Notes: generated from the letters alone by a model not told the origin. Numbered from the stretch's first letter, positions 18,302-28,256 are shown. The stretch: 64,000 nt of DNA from Trinickia mobilis (GCF_017315705.1 NZ_JAFLRF010000018.1:762-64761), one strand, 5' to 3'. Program-made: numbers and translations.

Positions 18302-19642
18302 ATGGGTCGCAAATCGCTTACCCGGGCGCTTTCCGTCTGGGCCAACGGCACTCGGATCGGCGTCTGGCGGATTCCCGCGCGCGGCGCCACGGAGCTGCAG
18401 TACGACGAGGCGTGGATCGATTCGCCGGCGGGGCGTCCGCTTTCGCTGTCGCTGCCATACAGCCCGAACAACCTGCCGCTGCGCGGCGACGCGGTCCTCA
18501 ACTACTTCGACAACCTGCTGCCGGATAGCGAAACGATCCGCGCACGCATCGCGAGCCGGTTCAGAACCGCGACGACCGATACGTTCGACTTGCTGCAGGC
18601 AGTCGGGCGCGATTGCGTCGGGGCGGTGCAGCTGCTCGGCGAAGACGAAACACCGCACGACGTCACGAGTATCCGCGGCACGCCGCTCACGGAAATGGAC
18701 GTCGAAGCGCTGCTTGGGCAAACCGTCAGCGGCCGGGCGCTCGGTGCGAGCGGCACCGATGGCGACGAATTCCGCCTGTCGCTCGCCGGCGCGCAGGAAA
18801 AGACCGCGCTTCTGCGGCACGACGGCCAATGGATGCTGCCCCACGGCGCGACGCCGACGACACACATTCTCAAGTTGCCGCTCGGTCTCGTCGGCAACAA
18901 GCGGGCGGATCTCAGCACGTCGGTCGAAAACGAATGGCTGTGCCTGAACATTCTCGCGGCGTACGGTTTGCCGGTGGCGCGCGCGGAGATCAAGACGTTC
19001 GGCGCGCAGAAAGTACTGAGCGTCGAGCGTTTCGACCGGCGCCTGCACAAGTCGAAGGAATGGCTGCTGCGCTTGCCGCAAGAGGATTTCTGCCAGGCGC
19101 TGGGTGTGCCGCCGCATCGCAAGTACGAAGTCGACGGCGGGCCGGGCATGCGCGATATCGCGCAGATTCTGCGCCGTTCGGAGCGGGCCGAGGCCGACAT
19201 CGAAACGCTGGTGGCGGCGCAGATCGTCTTCTGGATGCTCGCCGCCCCGGACGGCCACGCCAAGAACTTCAGCCTGCACGTGCTGCCGGGCGGGCGTTGC
19301 CGCCTGACACCGCTTTATGACGTGATGTCGATCTGGCCGGTCGAGGGCGATGGGCCGAGCCAGTGGTCGTGGCACAAGGCGAAGCTTGCGATGGCGATCG
19401 AGGGCAGGAGCAAGCACTACGCGATGAAGGAGATTCAGCGCCGGCACTTCAACGCGATGGCGCCGAAGTGCTTCTACGGACACGACGCCGAGCCGATCAT
19501 CACGCGCTTGATCGAAGCGACGCCTGGCGTGATTCAGACGGTCGGGGCGCACTTGCCGGCCGCGTTTCCGCTCAAGGTCGCCGAGCGGATTTTCAAGGGT
19601 TTGCAGGCTTGCGCCGAGCAACTCGACGCAGCGCCCGCGTGA
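18302..19642 (+). CDS. hipA: HipA-like serine/threonine kinase toxin
   Basis: A 446-residue HipA, normal length. N-terminal subdomain: VWANGTRIGVWR and PLSLSLPYSPNNLPLRGDAVLNYFDNLLPDS. Kinase core: LSLAGAQEKTALL (about 160-171, the phosphate-binding loop with the regulatory serine region), catalytic D317-GHAKN (APDGHAKNFSLHV) and metal-binding D340 (LTPLYDVMS). All catalytic residues are present, so an active kinase is likely. HipA of E. coli phosphorylates glutamyl-tRNA synthetase and induces persistence; the target here is not known. It is co-transcribed with the antitoxin, with a 3-base gap. Confidence 0.93.
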   Translation: MGRKSLTRALSVWANGTRIGVWRIPARGATELQYDEAWIDSPAGRPLSLSLPYSPNNLPLRGDAVLNYFDNLLPDSETIRARIASRFRTATTDTFDLLQAVGRDCVGAVQLLGEDETPHDVTSIRGTPLTEMDVEALLGQTVSGRALGASGTDGDEFRLSLAGAQEKTALLRHDGQWMLPHGATPTTHILKLPLGLVGNKRADLSTSVENEWLCLNILAAYGLPVARAEIKTFGAQKVLSVERFDRRLHKSKEWLLRLPQEDFCQALGVPPHRKYEVDGGPGMRDIAQILRRSERAEADIETLVAAQIVFWMLAAPDGHAKNFSLHVLPGGRCRLTPLYDVMSIWPVEGDGPSQWSWHKAKLAMAIEGRSKHYAMKEIQRRHFNAMAPKCFYGHDAEPIITRLIEATPGVIQTVGAHLPAAFPLKVAERIFKGLQACAEQLDAAPA

Positions 19643-19712
19643 GGTGCCGGAAGTCTTGCGTCGCGGGCAGGCGCCGGCGAGGCGCTTCGCAACGCCGCGC
19701 GCCCTGAGCGCA

Positions 19713-19898
19713 TCACTTGTGCCTTTCGTCGCTGGCCGCGGCAACCGGCGTTTCCTCGTTCATGGCCGCATGGACGGCGTCGGCGAAACGCTGCAGTGCC
19801 GGCAGCGAACCGCATACGCTGTGATACGTTTCCCGGCCGATGCGTGCGTCCACCAGGACTTGCATGCCCGCTTTGGTCGCAATTTCGATGATGTCCAT
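19713..19898 (-). CDS. Small hypothetical protein, 61 residues
   Basis: The protein begins MDIIEIATKAGMQVLVDARIGRETYHSVCGSLPALQRFADAVHAA and ends in a charged tail. GGAGAGG precedes the ATG by six bases. The composition is that of a folded small protein, and from memory similar small proteins are common in Burkholderia. Its function is unknown. It is convergent with hipA and alone on its strand. Confidence 0.65.
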   Translation of the reverse strand: MDIIEIATKAGMQVLVDARIGRETYHSVCGSLPALQRFADAVHAAMNEETPVAAASDERHK

Positions 19899-20587
19899 TT
19901 TCGCCTCTCCATCAGGCTGTCGGTTATCAGCTTTGCGATGCCGACTGAGCGTTTTGCATTAATTGCTTTTGGATCGGCGCGATTCCCATGAATCGTGGCA
20001 AAAGCTCAGTCGGCACCCCCCTCTCGCTGATTATTATCTGGCGCAATCGCCAATTGCGTGTGCAATAAAGGACGCTTGGATCTCGCAATTCGAATCGCAA
20101 GTATTTTTCACGCCAGCGTATTTTCTCGCGCTTCGCTTTGCCGGGAATGTGCGGCCGCGCACAGGCCGATGTTCCCAATGTCTGCTATCCCGCTTATCGC
20201 CCGCAATGGCTTGCGCCAACTGCCCCTCGCGCCACATCACTACTTGAGCGCATCCCCGTAGTCCGTTTTGCTTCCCTGTTTATATATGACGAATTCTAGG
20301 CGCGGGAATCAGTGCAAACAACACGAATATGAGTAATGGATTCCCGTAAACGTTAACCCGCCGCACGTTTTCACCGATAGGGCTTGCGAGATCAGGAATT
20401 CGCGCAGCAGTTATTCTTCTTAACGGCGGAATTCAGATAAAACTTTAGGCTTGGCGAATTGCGTGAGCCAGCGTGAGCGTGAGCAGCCATTCAGCCCGCA
20501 GGTGCGTCGCGGCAGCGCGGGAAAATGCCCAGCGCTGCCGCCTGTGTCGAACTTCGCCCGCTACGTTGGCGAACCGCAGGCTCCGGA
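19899..20587. other. Intergenic stretch, AT-enriched, nothing recognised
   Basis: A gap of 689 bases between the 61-residue gene (minus) and the end of the ClC gene (minus). Parts around 20240-20440 are clearly richer in A/T than the surroundings. Scattered ORFs lack protein-like composition. No tRNA, repeat or transposase fragment was seen. Confidence 0.4.
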
Positions 20588-22393
20588 TCAGCCCGTCTTG
20601 CGAACCGGCGGGAAATGCCGCTTCGACGATCCCGGCACGAGGCGCCGGAAGCGTTCCTTCTTGTGCTCCTCGTCGAAGTGCGCGAGCGATGTCTTGACGA
20701 GGTCGCTGCGCGAGACGATGCCGGCGAGCCGCATCGTCTCGCGATCGTCGACTACCGGCAAGCGTTCCACCCCATGTACCGCAAGCCGTGTGGCGACGGC
20801 GCGGCACGACTCGTTCACGAGCGCGACCGGCGTCGAATGGCCGGCGAACACCTCGCTCACGCGCGTGTCCGGGCCGAAGCCGTTTGCGCCGCCTTGCAGC
20901 GCCAAGAGCATCTCGCGATCGGCGATGCCCGCGAGCACGCCGTCGCGCACCACGGGGTACGCGCGATGCGTCTGCATCGGACCGAAGAAGGCTATCAGCG
21001 CTTCGCGCACCGTCATGTTGCCGTCGATCGTCTGGACCGACTGCGTCATGACTTCATCGACATAGTGGCGTTCGAGCGGATCGACGCCGTATTCGCGGTA
21101 GATGTGATAGCCGCGGCGCGCGATCTTCTCGGTCATGATCGAGCGGCGCATCACGACGGTCGCGAAGCCGTGCGCGACAAGGGTGGCGGCGAGCAGCGGC
21201 AGCAGCGCGTTGGCGTCGTGCGTGAGACCGAAAGCGAAGACGATGGCGGTGAGCGGCGCGCCGAGTGTGGCGCCGAGCGTCGCCGCCATGCAGACGAGCG
21301 GCCACAGCGCGGGTTCGCCGCCCGGCAGCACGTGGCTCAGCACGACGCCGAGCCCCGCGCCGAGCATCAGGAGCGGCGCGAGCACGCCGCCCGACGTGCC
21401 GGAACCGAGCGCGATCACCCAGATGATCGCCTTCACGACGAGGATCGCGACGGCCATCTGCAGCGGCAGGTTCTGATGCAGCAGGTCGCCGATCACGTCA
21501 TAGCCGACGCCGAGCGCACGCGGTTCGATGAAACCGCCGATGCCGACCACGATCCCGCCGAGCGCCGGCCACCACATCCAGTGCAGAGGGAGCTTGCCGA
21601 ACCAGTCTTCGACCTGATAGAGCGCGGTCGACAAGCCCGACGCCAGCGCGCCGCTCAAGAGCCCGGCGATCACGCAGGAAACGAGCGACACCGCGCTGGG
21701 CGCGGCCGTCTGGAGCGGAAACAGCGGACCGGTGCCGAAGAACACGGCGCGCGCGAAGCCGGCCACTGCGCACGCGAGCGCGACCGGCAGGAAGCTGCGC
21801 GGACGCCATTCGAAGAGCAGCAATTCCACGGCCAGCAGCACGGCGGCGACCGGTGTGCCGAAGACCGCCGTCATGCCCGCCGCCGCGCCTGCCACGAGCA
21901 GCGTCTTGCGTTCGGCCGACGTGAGCTTCACGAATTGCGCGAGCAGCGAGCCGAGCGCGCCGCCGGTCATGATGATCGGGCCTTCGGCGCCGAACGGGCC
22001 GCCGCTGCCGATCACGATGCCCGAGGACAGCGGCTTCAATACGGCGACTTTCGGCGACATGCGGCTCTTGCCGAACAGGATCGCTTCGATGGCTTCGGGA
22101 ATGCCGTGTCCGCGAATCTTCTCGGAGCCGAATCGCGCCATCAGACCCACGATCAAGCCGCCCGCCACCGGGACGAGGATGACCCATGGGCCGAGCTTGT
22201 TGAGCGCGGGCGAATGGTCGGCGATCGAGAACGTGCCGAAGAAGAACAGATTCGTGAACAGATGGATCAGGTCGAGCAGCGCCACTGCCGCGATCGTGCT
22301 CATCACGCCGATGACCGCCGCCAGCGCGGAAATGCCCGGGAGGCGGGCGTTGACGGAAAAATCCCGTTTGTGGGAATCGAAGTGCGTGTCCAT
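20588..22393 (-). CDS. ClC-family chloride channel/transporter with C-terminal CBS pair
   Basis: A 601-residue protein. The membrane part (about 20-430) shows the anion-selectivity motifs: GSGGPFGAEGPI, which contains the gating-glutamate position of GxEGP, and GSGTSGGVLAPLLMLGAGLG, equivalent to GxFxP. Two CBS domains follow (about 450-590; IYREYGVDPLERHYVDEVMTQSVQTI and RLPVVDDRETMRLAGIVSRSDLVKTSL). CBS pairs usually sense nucleotides and gate the channel. The gene starts one base after the stop of the MarR gene upstream, so the two form an operon. It probably exchanges chloride for protons or fluoride; this cannot be decided here. Confidence 0.92.
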   Translation of the reverse strand: MDTHFDSHKRDFSVNARLPGISALAAVIGVMSTIAAVALLDLIHLFTNLFFFGTFSIADHSPALNKLGPWVILVPVAGGLIVGLMARFGSEKIRGHGIPEAIEAILFGKSRMSPKVAVLKPLSSGIVIGSGGPFGAEGPIIMTGGALGSLLAQFVKLTSAERKTLLVAGAAAGMTAVFGTPVAAVLLAVELLLFEWRPRSFLPVALACAVAGFARAVFFGTGPLFPLQTAAPSAVSLVSCVIAGLLSGALASGLSTALYQVEDWFGKLPLHWMWWPALGGIVVGIGGFIEPRALGVGYDVIGDLLHQNLPLQMAVAILVVKAIIWVIALGSGTSGGVLAPLLMLGAGLGVVLSHVLPGGEPALWPLVCMAATLGATLGAPLTAIVFAFGLTHDANALLPLLAATLVAHGFATVVMRRSIMTEKIARRGYHIYREYGVDPLERHYVDEVMTQSVQTIDGNMTVREALIAFFGPMQTHRAYPVVRDGVLAGIADREMLLALQGGANGFGPDTRVSEVFAGHSTPVALVNESCRAVATRLAVHGVERLPVVDDRETMRLAGIVSRSDLVKTSLAHFDEEHKKERFRRLVPGSSKRHFPPVRKTG

Positions 22394-22394
22394 T

Positions 22395-22811
22395 TCAATA
22401 GTCGATTTGAGGAACGTTGAATGCGCCGTCGAGCGACTTCAATTCGGCGCGGTGCAGCTCGGCGAGACGCGAGAGCAATTTCTCGCCGGTTTTTTGCAGG
22501 TGAACTTCGACTTGGCGGCGGTCGGTTTCGCTGATCTTGCGCTTGACGAGATCGAGCGCCTCGCAGCGCGACACCAGCGCCACGACGCCGTGGTGCTGCG
22601 CTTGCAGGCGTTCCGCAAGCTCGCCGATGGTGGCCCATTCGCGGCCGGGGTAGCCCTTCACGTGCAACAGCAGCAGATACTGCAAAGGCGTAATGCCTTC
22701 GTTTTGCGCGGCTTGCTCGGAGAACCGTTCGAAGCGGCGCATTTGATAGCGGAACTCGGATAGCTGTTCGAAATCCGCTTTGTTGAGACCGTCGCGGGTG
22801 GGGGCTTTCAT
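22395..22811 (-). CDS. MarR family transcriptional regulator
   Basis: A 138-residue MarR protein with N-terminal dimer helices, a winged helix (about 45-110: EWATIGELAERLQAQHHGVVALVSRCEALDLVKRKISETDRRQVEVHLQKTGEKLL) and a C-terminal dimer helix. It is the promoter-proximal gene of a tight operon with the ClC channel. A 17-base palindrome with the half-site GTGATAT lies 35-51 bases upstream of its start, and a close variant lies upstream of the HPP-CBS gene. The MarR protein is therefore likely to control both. Confidence 0.9.
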   Translation of the reverse strand: MKAPTRDGLNKADFEQLSEFRYQMRRFERFSEQAAQNEGITPLQYLLLLHVKGYPGREWATIGELAERLQAQHHGVVALVSRCEALDLVKRKISETDRRQVEVHLQKTGEKLLSRLAELHRAELKSLDGAFNVPQIDY

Positions 22812-22845
22812 GGTATGACCGGCTGGAAAAATGGGAAGCGGGATA

Positions 22846-22862
22846 ATATCACGACGTGATAT
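22846..22862. promoter_or_regulatory. Palindromic operator upstream of marR-clC
   Basis: ATATCAC, GAC, GTGATAT is a perfect dyad with 7-bp arms. It is placed 35 bases before the marR start, in the expected promoter zone. Its spacing and size are typical of a MarR-type operator. A near-copy is at 24201-24217. Confidence 0.65.
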
Positions 22863-22941
22863 AAATGGCCGAAAACGCTGTGGCGATCAAGATGTTACGG
22901 CTCGTGAACGAGGCTACCGCGTTCTGCGCAATTTGCCCAGT

Positions 22942-24165
22942 TCAGGCGGCGCGCCGCTCCTTGGCTTGCTCCTGGCGATAGAGACCCGAGATCAAATCCG
23001 CTTGCGTGATCATCCCGACAAGACGCTGATGCACGTCGAGCACCGGAATGTGGTGGTGTCCGGAGTTTGCGAAGATCGGAATCAGATCGGCGATCGGCGT
23101 GCCGGTCGTGACGGTGCACACGGCCGTGGTCATCAGTTCGCCGACCACGGGCGCGGGCACTTTGTTGCGCTTAAGCCAGCGCAAGAGCGGTATCTTCGGT
23201 TGCAACGGGACGCCGAACGCGCGCCTCTCTACGAGGTTCGCGCGCGTCACGATGCCGACGACGTGCCGCGTATCGTCGATCACGGGCAGCGCCTTCACAT
23301 GATGACGCTTGAGCACGCTCCACGCAGCCGCAGCCCGAGTGCCGCGCGAGACGGACACCACGTTGCACGACATCACGTCCGCGCAGGTCAGCGCGCCCGC
23401 GCTGCGCGCGTTGACGAGCATTTGCGCCTCGCGCAACAGCAATTCCAGATCGCCCGGATCGATGGCGAGCAGCTCGTCGCGCCGCTTCACGAGGGCATCC
23501 AGTTGGCCGCGCGTGATCCCCGCATTCGTCGCGGCATTGCCGGACGCTTTGTCGTCGGCATTCTGGCGCCCCGTGTGCGGATAGCGGTGCCCCGTGACGG
23601 CGTGGTAGACGAGGGCCGATGCCAAGAGCGCCATCGATTGAATTGCAATCGGTTCGAGCACGAAGCGAAAGCCGAGCGCGTGCACGGCCGGGCCGCCGAG
23701 CACGGCCGTCAGCGCGACGGCGCCGGAGGGCGGGTGCACGCAGCGCAGCGCGAACATCGCACCAGTGGCCACCGCGACGGCCAGGGCGGCGGCGGACACG
23801 GGATCGGCGAGCCAGCTCGCGCAAGCGACGCCTACCGTGGCGGAGACGAGATTGCCGCCGATGATCGACCACGGCTGCGCGAGCGGGCTCGCCGGCACGG
23901 CGAACAGCAGCACGGCCGAGGCGCCCATCGGCGCCACCAGAAAGGGGATGCGTGTGTCCGGTCCGAGCAGGAAATGCATGGAGATGCCCGTCACGGCGAT
24001 GCCGATCAGCGCGCCGATGCACGAGCGCAGGCGTTCTTGCCATCTGACGGAGACCGGACTTGGGGCGAAGCTGATGAACCAGCGAACGAGGGCGGAACGG
24101 GACAAGATCGGACCAGTTGGAAACGGGGTGGACGATGCGCCAATGGGGTCACACCTTAAGGTCAA
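22942..24165 (-). CDS. HPP-family membrane protein fused to CBS domains
   Basis: About 407 residues from a TTG at 24165; the exact start is uncertain and no strong ribosome binding site is visible. The N-terminal HPP domain (about 35-190) has four membrane helices and the defining motif VHPPSGAVALTAVLGG. Two CBS domains follow (about 255-320 and 340-400; LTCADVMSCNVVSVSRGTRAAAAWSVLKRHHVKALPVID and GELMTTAVCTVTTGTPIADLIPIFANSGHHHIPVLD). HPP proteins without CBS domains include nitrite transporters of cyanobacteria and plastids; the substrate here is unknown. A palindrome like that of the MarR/ClC operon lies upstream. Confidence 0.85.
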   Translation of the reverse strand: MTLRCDPIGASSTPFPTGPILSRSALVRWFISFAPSPVSVRWQERLRSCIGALIGIAVTGISMHFLLGPDTRIPFLVAPMGASAVLLFAVPASPLAQPWSIIGGNLVSATVGVACASWLADPVSAAALAVAVATGAMFALRCVHPPSGAVALTAVLGGPAVHALGFRFVLEPIAIQSMALLASALVYHAVTGHRYPHTGRQNADDKASGNAATNAGITRGQLDALVKRRDELLAIDPGDLELLLREAQMLVNARSAGALTCADVMSCNVVSVSRGTRAAAAWSVLKRHHVKALPVIDDTRHVVGIVTRANLVERRAFGVPLQPKIPLLRWLKRNKVPAPVVGELMTTAVCTVTTGTPIADLIPIFANSGHHHIPVLDVHQRLVGMITQADLISGLYRQEQAKERRAA

Positions 24166-24200
24166 ACCCTCGGGACGCGAAAGAGCGTGTGGTCATGATT

Positions 24201-24217
24201 ATATTTCATTGTGATAT
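24201..24217. promoter_or_regulatory. Imperfect copy of the MarR operator, upstream of the HPP-CBS gene
   Basis: ATATTTCATTGTGATAT shares the outer ATAT and the complete half-site GTGATAT with the perfect palindrome at 22846-22862, with the same 17-base size. It lies 36 bases upstream of the TTG start of the HPP gene, a mirror of its position before marR. Confidence 0.55.
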
Positions 24218-25043
24218 AAAACGGCGCGTGGGCTTGTACGCGCGGCGTGATTCTCCACGATGACTTGCCCAACGCGATCAGCCGCCTAGATAGCTCGTCG
24301 CAGGCCTTCGAGGGCGGGCAAAGCGCGCTGGACCGAATCGCTTTATTGCGCTTCCCGCAAAAATCGTCGGCGCCGAATCGCGTGGCCGACTCGGGCTATG
24401 GCCCGGTTTCGAGCGGCTCGTCGCAAGCGGGCGCGCCTGCAACGCCGATCGGTCAACATTCGCTTGACTTCGGCGCACATTAAATACCGCTGTGCATTCG
24501 GCGCCCGTCCGCAAGACTGTCCAGGAACGGGCAAGGCGGGCGCTCCCAACCCTCCTCACGAGCATCACGTTCGCTGCAGCGCGATATTCGCAGCCGCTTT
24601 AATAAAATCAAGCGCATGATTTACGGCGCGAGTCATCCGAGCCCGAATTGCCGTATTACGATTTCTGACAATCAAGCCAGTCAAATAATTACATTTAAAT
24701 TACTGACGAATTTGCCAGTTTCGCGCCAGCAAGGCGTTAGGGCTTCCGCTTTACGATAGTCACCGAATCACCGAAAAAGGCGCACTAGGCGGCCGCTGTT
24801 CGCTCCGGCTCGAACGTGGCGATTGCCGTATCATGCGCCCGCATGGGGCTTGCAGCGTTACCGGCGCCCGCTGCCGTACACCACCTGCCGTGGTGCGCCC
24901 GACGGCCTTTTGCGTGCTTTCGGTTCCGGTGTCTCATGCGTGATTCCAGCGCGCATGTTGTGTGCGGCCGGCGCAAAACGTAGAGCACACGCTTTATTCC
25001 CGGCGGTTCCACTTCCTTTTCTGAATATTGCGGGCGCGTATCG
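24218..25043. other. Intergenic stretch before the RND operon
   Basis: This 826-base divergent region lies between the HPP gene and the RND operon, so it should hold the RND operon promoter towards 25000. Bases 24650-24720 are AT-rich. No protein-like ORF, RNA or transposase fragment was recognised. Confidence 0.4.
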
Positions 25044-28000
25044 ATGTGGATTGTTAACGTTGCGCTGAAGCGGCCATACACGTTCATCGTGATGGCCATA
25101 CTGATCTTGCTGGCGACGCCGTTCGTGCTGGTGACGACCCCCGTCGACATCCTGCCGGACATCAACATCCCGGTCGTCAGCATCATCTGGAACTACACGG
25201 GGCTGTCCGCCGAGGACATGGCGAACCGGATCACGTCGGTCAACGAGCGCAGCCTGACCACGACCGTCAACGACATCGAGCACATCGAGTCGCAGTCGCT
25301 GCCGGGCATCGCGATCATCAAGATCTTTTTGCAGCCGACCGCCAATATTCAGACGGCGATCGCGCAGACCGTCGCGATCGAGCAGGCGCAATTGAAGCAA
25401 ATGCCGCCGGGCGCCACGCCGCCGCTCGTCATCAGCTATTCGGCGTCGAGCATTCCGGTGATTCAGCTGGGTCTGTCGAGCCCGAAGGAGTCCGAGCAGC
25501 AGCTCAACGACACGGCGCTCAACTTCCTGCGCCCGCAGCTCATCACGATTCCCGGCGCCGCGGTGCCGTATCCGTACGGCGGCAAATCGCGCCTGATCTC
25601 GGTCGACCTGGATACGCGCGCGCTGCTCGCCAAGGGCCTCACGCCGCTCGACGTCGTCAATGCCGTCAACGCGCAGAATCTGATCCTGCCGAGCGGCACC
25701 GCGAAGATCGGCGCGAAGGAATACACGATCGACATGAACGGCTCGCCCGCGACGGTGGCGGGCCTGAACGACATCCCGGTGCGTACGGTCAACGGCGCGA
25801 CGACCTACCTGCGCGAAGTGGCCCACGTGCGCGACGGCTTCTCGCCGCAGACCAACGTGGTGCGCCAGGACGGCCATCGCGGCGTGCTGATCTCGATCCT
25901 GAAGAACGGCAGCGGCGCGTCGACGCTGTCGATCGTGAGCGCGCTGCGCGCCATTCTGCCGGCCGCGAAGGCCGCGCTGCCGCCGGATCTGAACATCACG
26001 CCGCTCTTCGATCAGTCCGTGTTCGTGAAGGCGTCGATCGCGGGCGTGATCCGTGAAGCGCTGATCGCCGCCGCGCTGACCGCTGCGATGATCCTGCTGT
26101 TCCTCGGCAACTGGCGCAGCACCTGCATCATTGCGATTTCGATCCCGCTGTCGATTTTATCCTCGCTGCTTGCGCTGCATGCGCTCGGGCAGACCATCAA
26201 CATCATGACGCTGGGCGGCCTCGCGCTCGCGGTCGGGATTCTCGTCGACGATGCGACGGTGACGATCGAGAACATCGAACGGCACCTGCACATGGGGACC
26301 AACCTGCACGACGCGATTCTCGAAGGGGCGGGCGAAATTGCGATTCCGGCGCTCGTCTCGACGCTGTGCATCTGCATCGTGTTCGTGCCGATGTTCTTCC
26401 TGACGGGCGTCGCGCGCTATCTGTTCGTGCCGCTCGCCGAGGCGGTGGTGTTCGCGATGCTCGCGTCGTACATCCTGTCGCGCACGCTCGTGCCGACGCT
26501 CGCGCTCCTGCTGATGGGCCACGCGCACAAGCCGAAGGACGGCACGCGGCCGAACCTCTTCATGCGGCTCTATCACCGCTTCGATCAGGGCTTCGAGCAG
26601 ATGCGCGCAGCCTACATCGTGATTCTCTCCACGCTGCTCGTGCGCCGCCGTTTCTTTGCGACGGTGTTCCTGTCGTTCTGCGTCGTTTCGCTGGGCCTCG
26701 TCCTGGCGCTCGGCCGCGATTTCTTCCCGACCGTCGATGCGGGCGATATCCGCATGCACATGCGCGCGCCGACCGGCACGCGGATCGAGGAAACGGCGCG
26801 GCTTGCCGACGACGTCGAGCATGTCGTCAGGCAGGTGGTGCCGCCTAAAGAGTTGCACACGATCCTCGACAACCTCGGCTTGCCGTATAGCGGCATCAAC
26901 CTGTCGTACAGCAACGCGGGCACGATGGGCACGCTCGACGGCGAGATCCAGGTCGCGCTGAACGCGGACCACAAGCCGACGCAGGGCTATATCGACAAGC
27001 TGCGCGCCGTGCTGCCGCAGCGCTTCCCCGGGGTCGAGTTCTTCTTTCAGCCGGCGGACATCGTCACGCAGATCCTGAACTTCGGCCTGCCCGCGGCGAT
27101 CGACGTGCAGATTACCGGCGCGGACCAGCACGGCAATTTCCGGGTCGCGAGCAATCTGCTGAAGCAGGTGCGGATGATTCCCGGCACCGTCGATACGCAC
27201 ATCCAGCAGAAGCTCAATGAGCCGACCATCCATCTCGACATGGATCGCACGCGCCTGCAGCAATTGAACCTGAGCGCGGCCAACGTCGCGCAGAACGTGC
27301 TGATCTCGCTGTCGGGCAGTACGCAGACGGCGCCGGCCTTCTGGTTCAACGACCGCAACGGCGTCGAGTACAACGTCGCGGTGCAGACGCCGCAATATCA
27401 GGTGTCGTCGCTCGACGATCTGTTGCGCACGCCGGTGGCCGGCCCCGGCGCGACCGGGCCGACGCAGTTGCTCGGCAACCTCGTGCGGGTGTCGCCGCTC
27501 AACGAGTTCGCCGAAGTGACGCACTACAACATCCGGCCGACCATCGACCTCTATGTAAGCGTGGAAGGGCACGACCTCGGCAGCGTCGCGGCGCAGGTCA
27601 ACAAGCTCGTGGACGAGGCGCGCGCGCAACTGCCGCGCGGCAGCACGATCGTGATGCGCGGCCAGGTCCAGACGATGCGCACGTCGTATATCGGGCTGGG
27701 CGCCGGCGTCGCGATGGCGATCGTGCTCGTGTACCTCTTGATCGTCGTGAACTTCCAGTCGTGGATCGATCCGCTCATCATCGTGAGCGCGCTGCCGGCG
27801 GCCTTGGCGGGCATCGTCTGGATGCTGTTCCTGACCGGCACTCACCTGAGCGTGCCCGCGCTGACCGGCGCAATCATGACGATGGGCGTGGCGACCGCCA
27901 ACAGTATTCTGATGGTCTCCTTCGCGCGCCAGCGGCTCACGGCCGGCGCGCCGCCGCTGACCGCCGCGCTCGAGGCGGGCGCGAGCCGGATTCGTCCGGT

Positions 28001-28229
28001 GCTGATGACGGCGTTCGCGATGATCATCGGCATGATCCCGATGGCGCTCGGTCTCGGCGAAGGCGCGGAGCAGAACGCGCCGCTCGGCCGCGCGGTGATC
28101 GGCGGTCTGCTCTTTGCCACCGTTTCGACGCTCTTTTTCGTGCCGCTCGTGTTCGCGGGCATTCATGGCCGGCTCGCTAGACGCCATGCGAAGGCGAACC
28201 GCGACGGCCACAGCGACGCTCACGTTTGA
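25044..28229 (+). CDS. RND efflux permease, HAE1/MdtB-like
   Basis: A 1061-residue inner-membrane RND transporter of normal length. It starts MWIVNVALKRPYTFIVMAILILLATPFVLVTTPVDILPDINIPVVSI. Twelve helices are expected, with two large periplasmic loops. Helix 4 carries the proton-relay aspartates (GGLALAVGILVDDATVTIENIERHL), and the C-terminal half has TGAIMTMGVATANSILMVSFARQR. By family knowledge it couples proton influx to export of drugs or other small molecules through a tripartite pump with the adaptor and outer-membrane factor encoded next. A two-component system downstream is its likely regulator. Confidence 0.93.
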   Translation: MWIVNVALKRPYTFIVMAILILLATPFVLVTTPVDILPDINIPVVSIIWNYTGLSAEDMANRITSVNERSLTTTVNDIEHIESQSLPGIAIIKIFLQPTANIQTAIAQTVAIEQAQLKQMPPGATPPLVISYSASSIPVIQLGLSSPKESEQQLNDTALNFLRPQLITIPGAAVPYPYGGKSRLISVDLDTRALLAKGLTPLDVVNAVNAQNLILPSGTAKIGAKEYTIDMNGSPATVAGLNDIPVRTVNGATTYLREVAHVRDGFSPQTNVVRQDGHRGVLISILKNGSGASTLSIVSALRAILPAAKAALPPDLNITPLFDQSVFVKASIAGVIREALIAAALTAAMILLFLGNWRSTCIIAISIPLSILSSLLALHALGQTINIMTLGGLALAVGILVDDATVTIENIERHLHMGTNLHDAILEGAGEIAIPALVSTLCICIVFVPMFFLTGVARYLFVPLAEAVVFAMLASYILSRTLVPTLALLLMGHAHKPKDGTRPNLFMRLYHRFDQGFEQMRAAYIVILSTLLVRRRFFATVFLSFCVVSLGLVLALGRDFFPTVDAGDIRMHMRAPTGTRIEETARLADDVEHVVRQVVPPKELHTILDNLGLPYSGINLSYSNAGTMGTLDGEIQVALNADHKPTQGYIDKLRAVLPQRFPGVEFFFQPADIVTQILNFGLPAAIDVQITGADQHGNFRVASNLLKQVRMIPGTVDTHIQQKLNEPTIHLDMDRTRLQQLNLSAANVAQNVLISLSGSTQTAPAFWFNDRNGVEYNVAVQTPQYQVSSLDDLLRTPVAGPGATGPTQLLGNLVRVSPLNEFAEVTHYNIRPTIDLYVSVEGHDLGSVAAQVNKLVDEARAQLPRGSTIVMRGQVQTMRTSYIGLGAGVAMAIVLVYLLIVVNFQSWIDPLIIVSALPAALAGIVWMLFLTGTHLSVPALTGAIMTMGVATANSILMVSFARQRLTAGAPPLTAALEAGASRIRPVLMTAFAMIIGMIPMALGLGEGAEQNAPLGRAVIGGLLFATVSTLFFVPLVFAGIHGRLARRHAKANRDGHSDAHV

Positions 28230-28256
28230 AGCAACGATCTATTCTGGCTGACTGAT

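Noticed and set aside
26157-28223. Long minus-strand frame opposite the RND permease
   Set aside because: It is a shadow of high-GC third-position bias. The plus strand carries a complete RND transporter with proton-relay motif.
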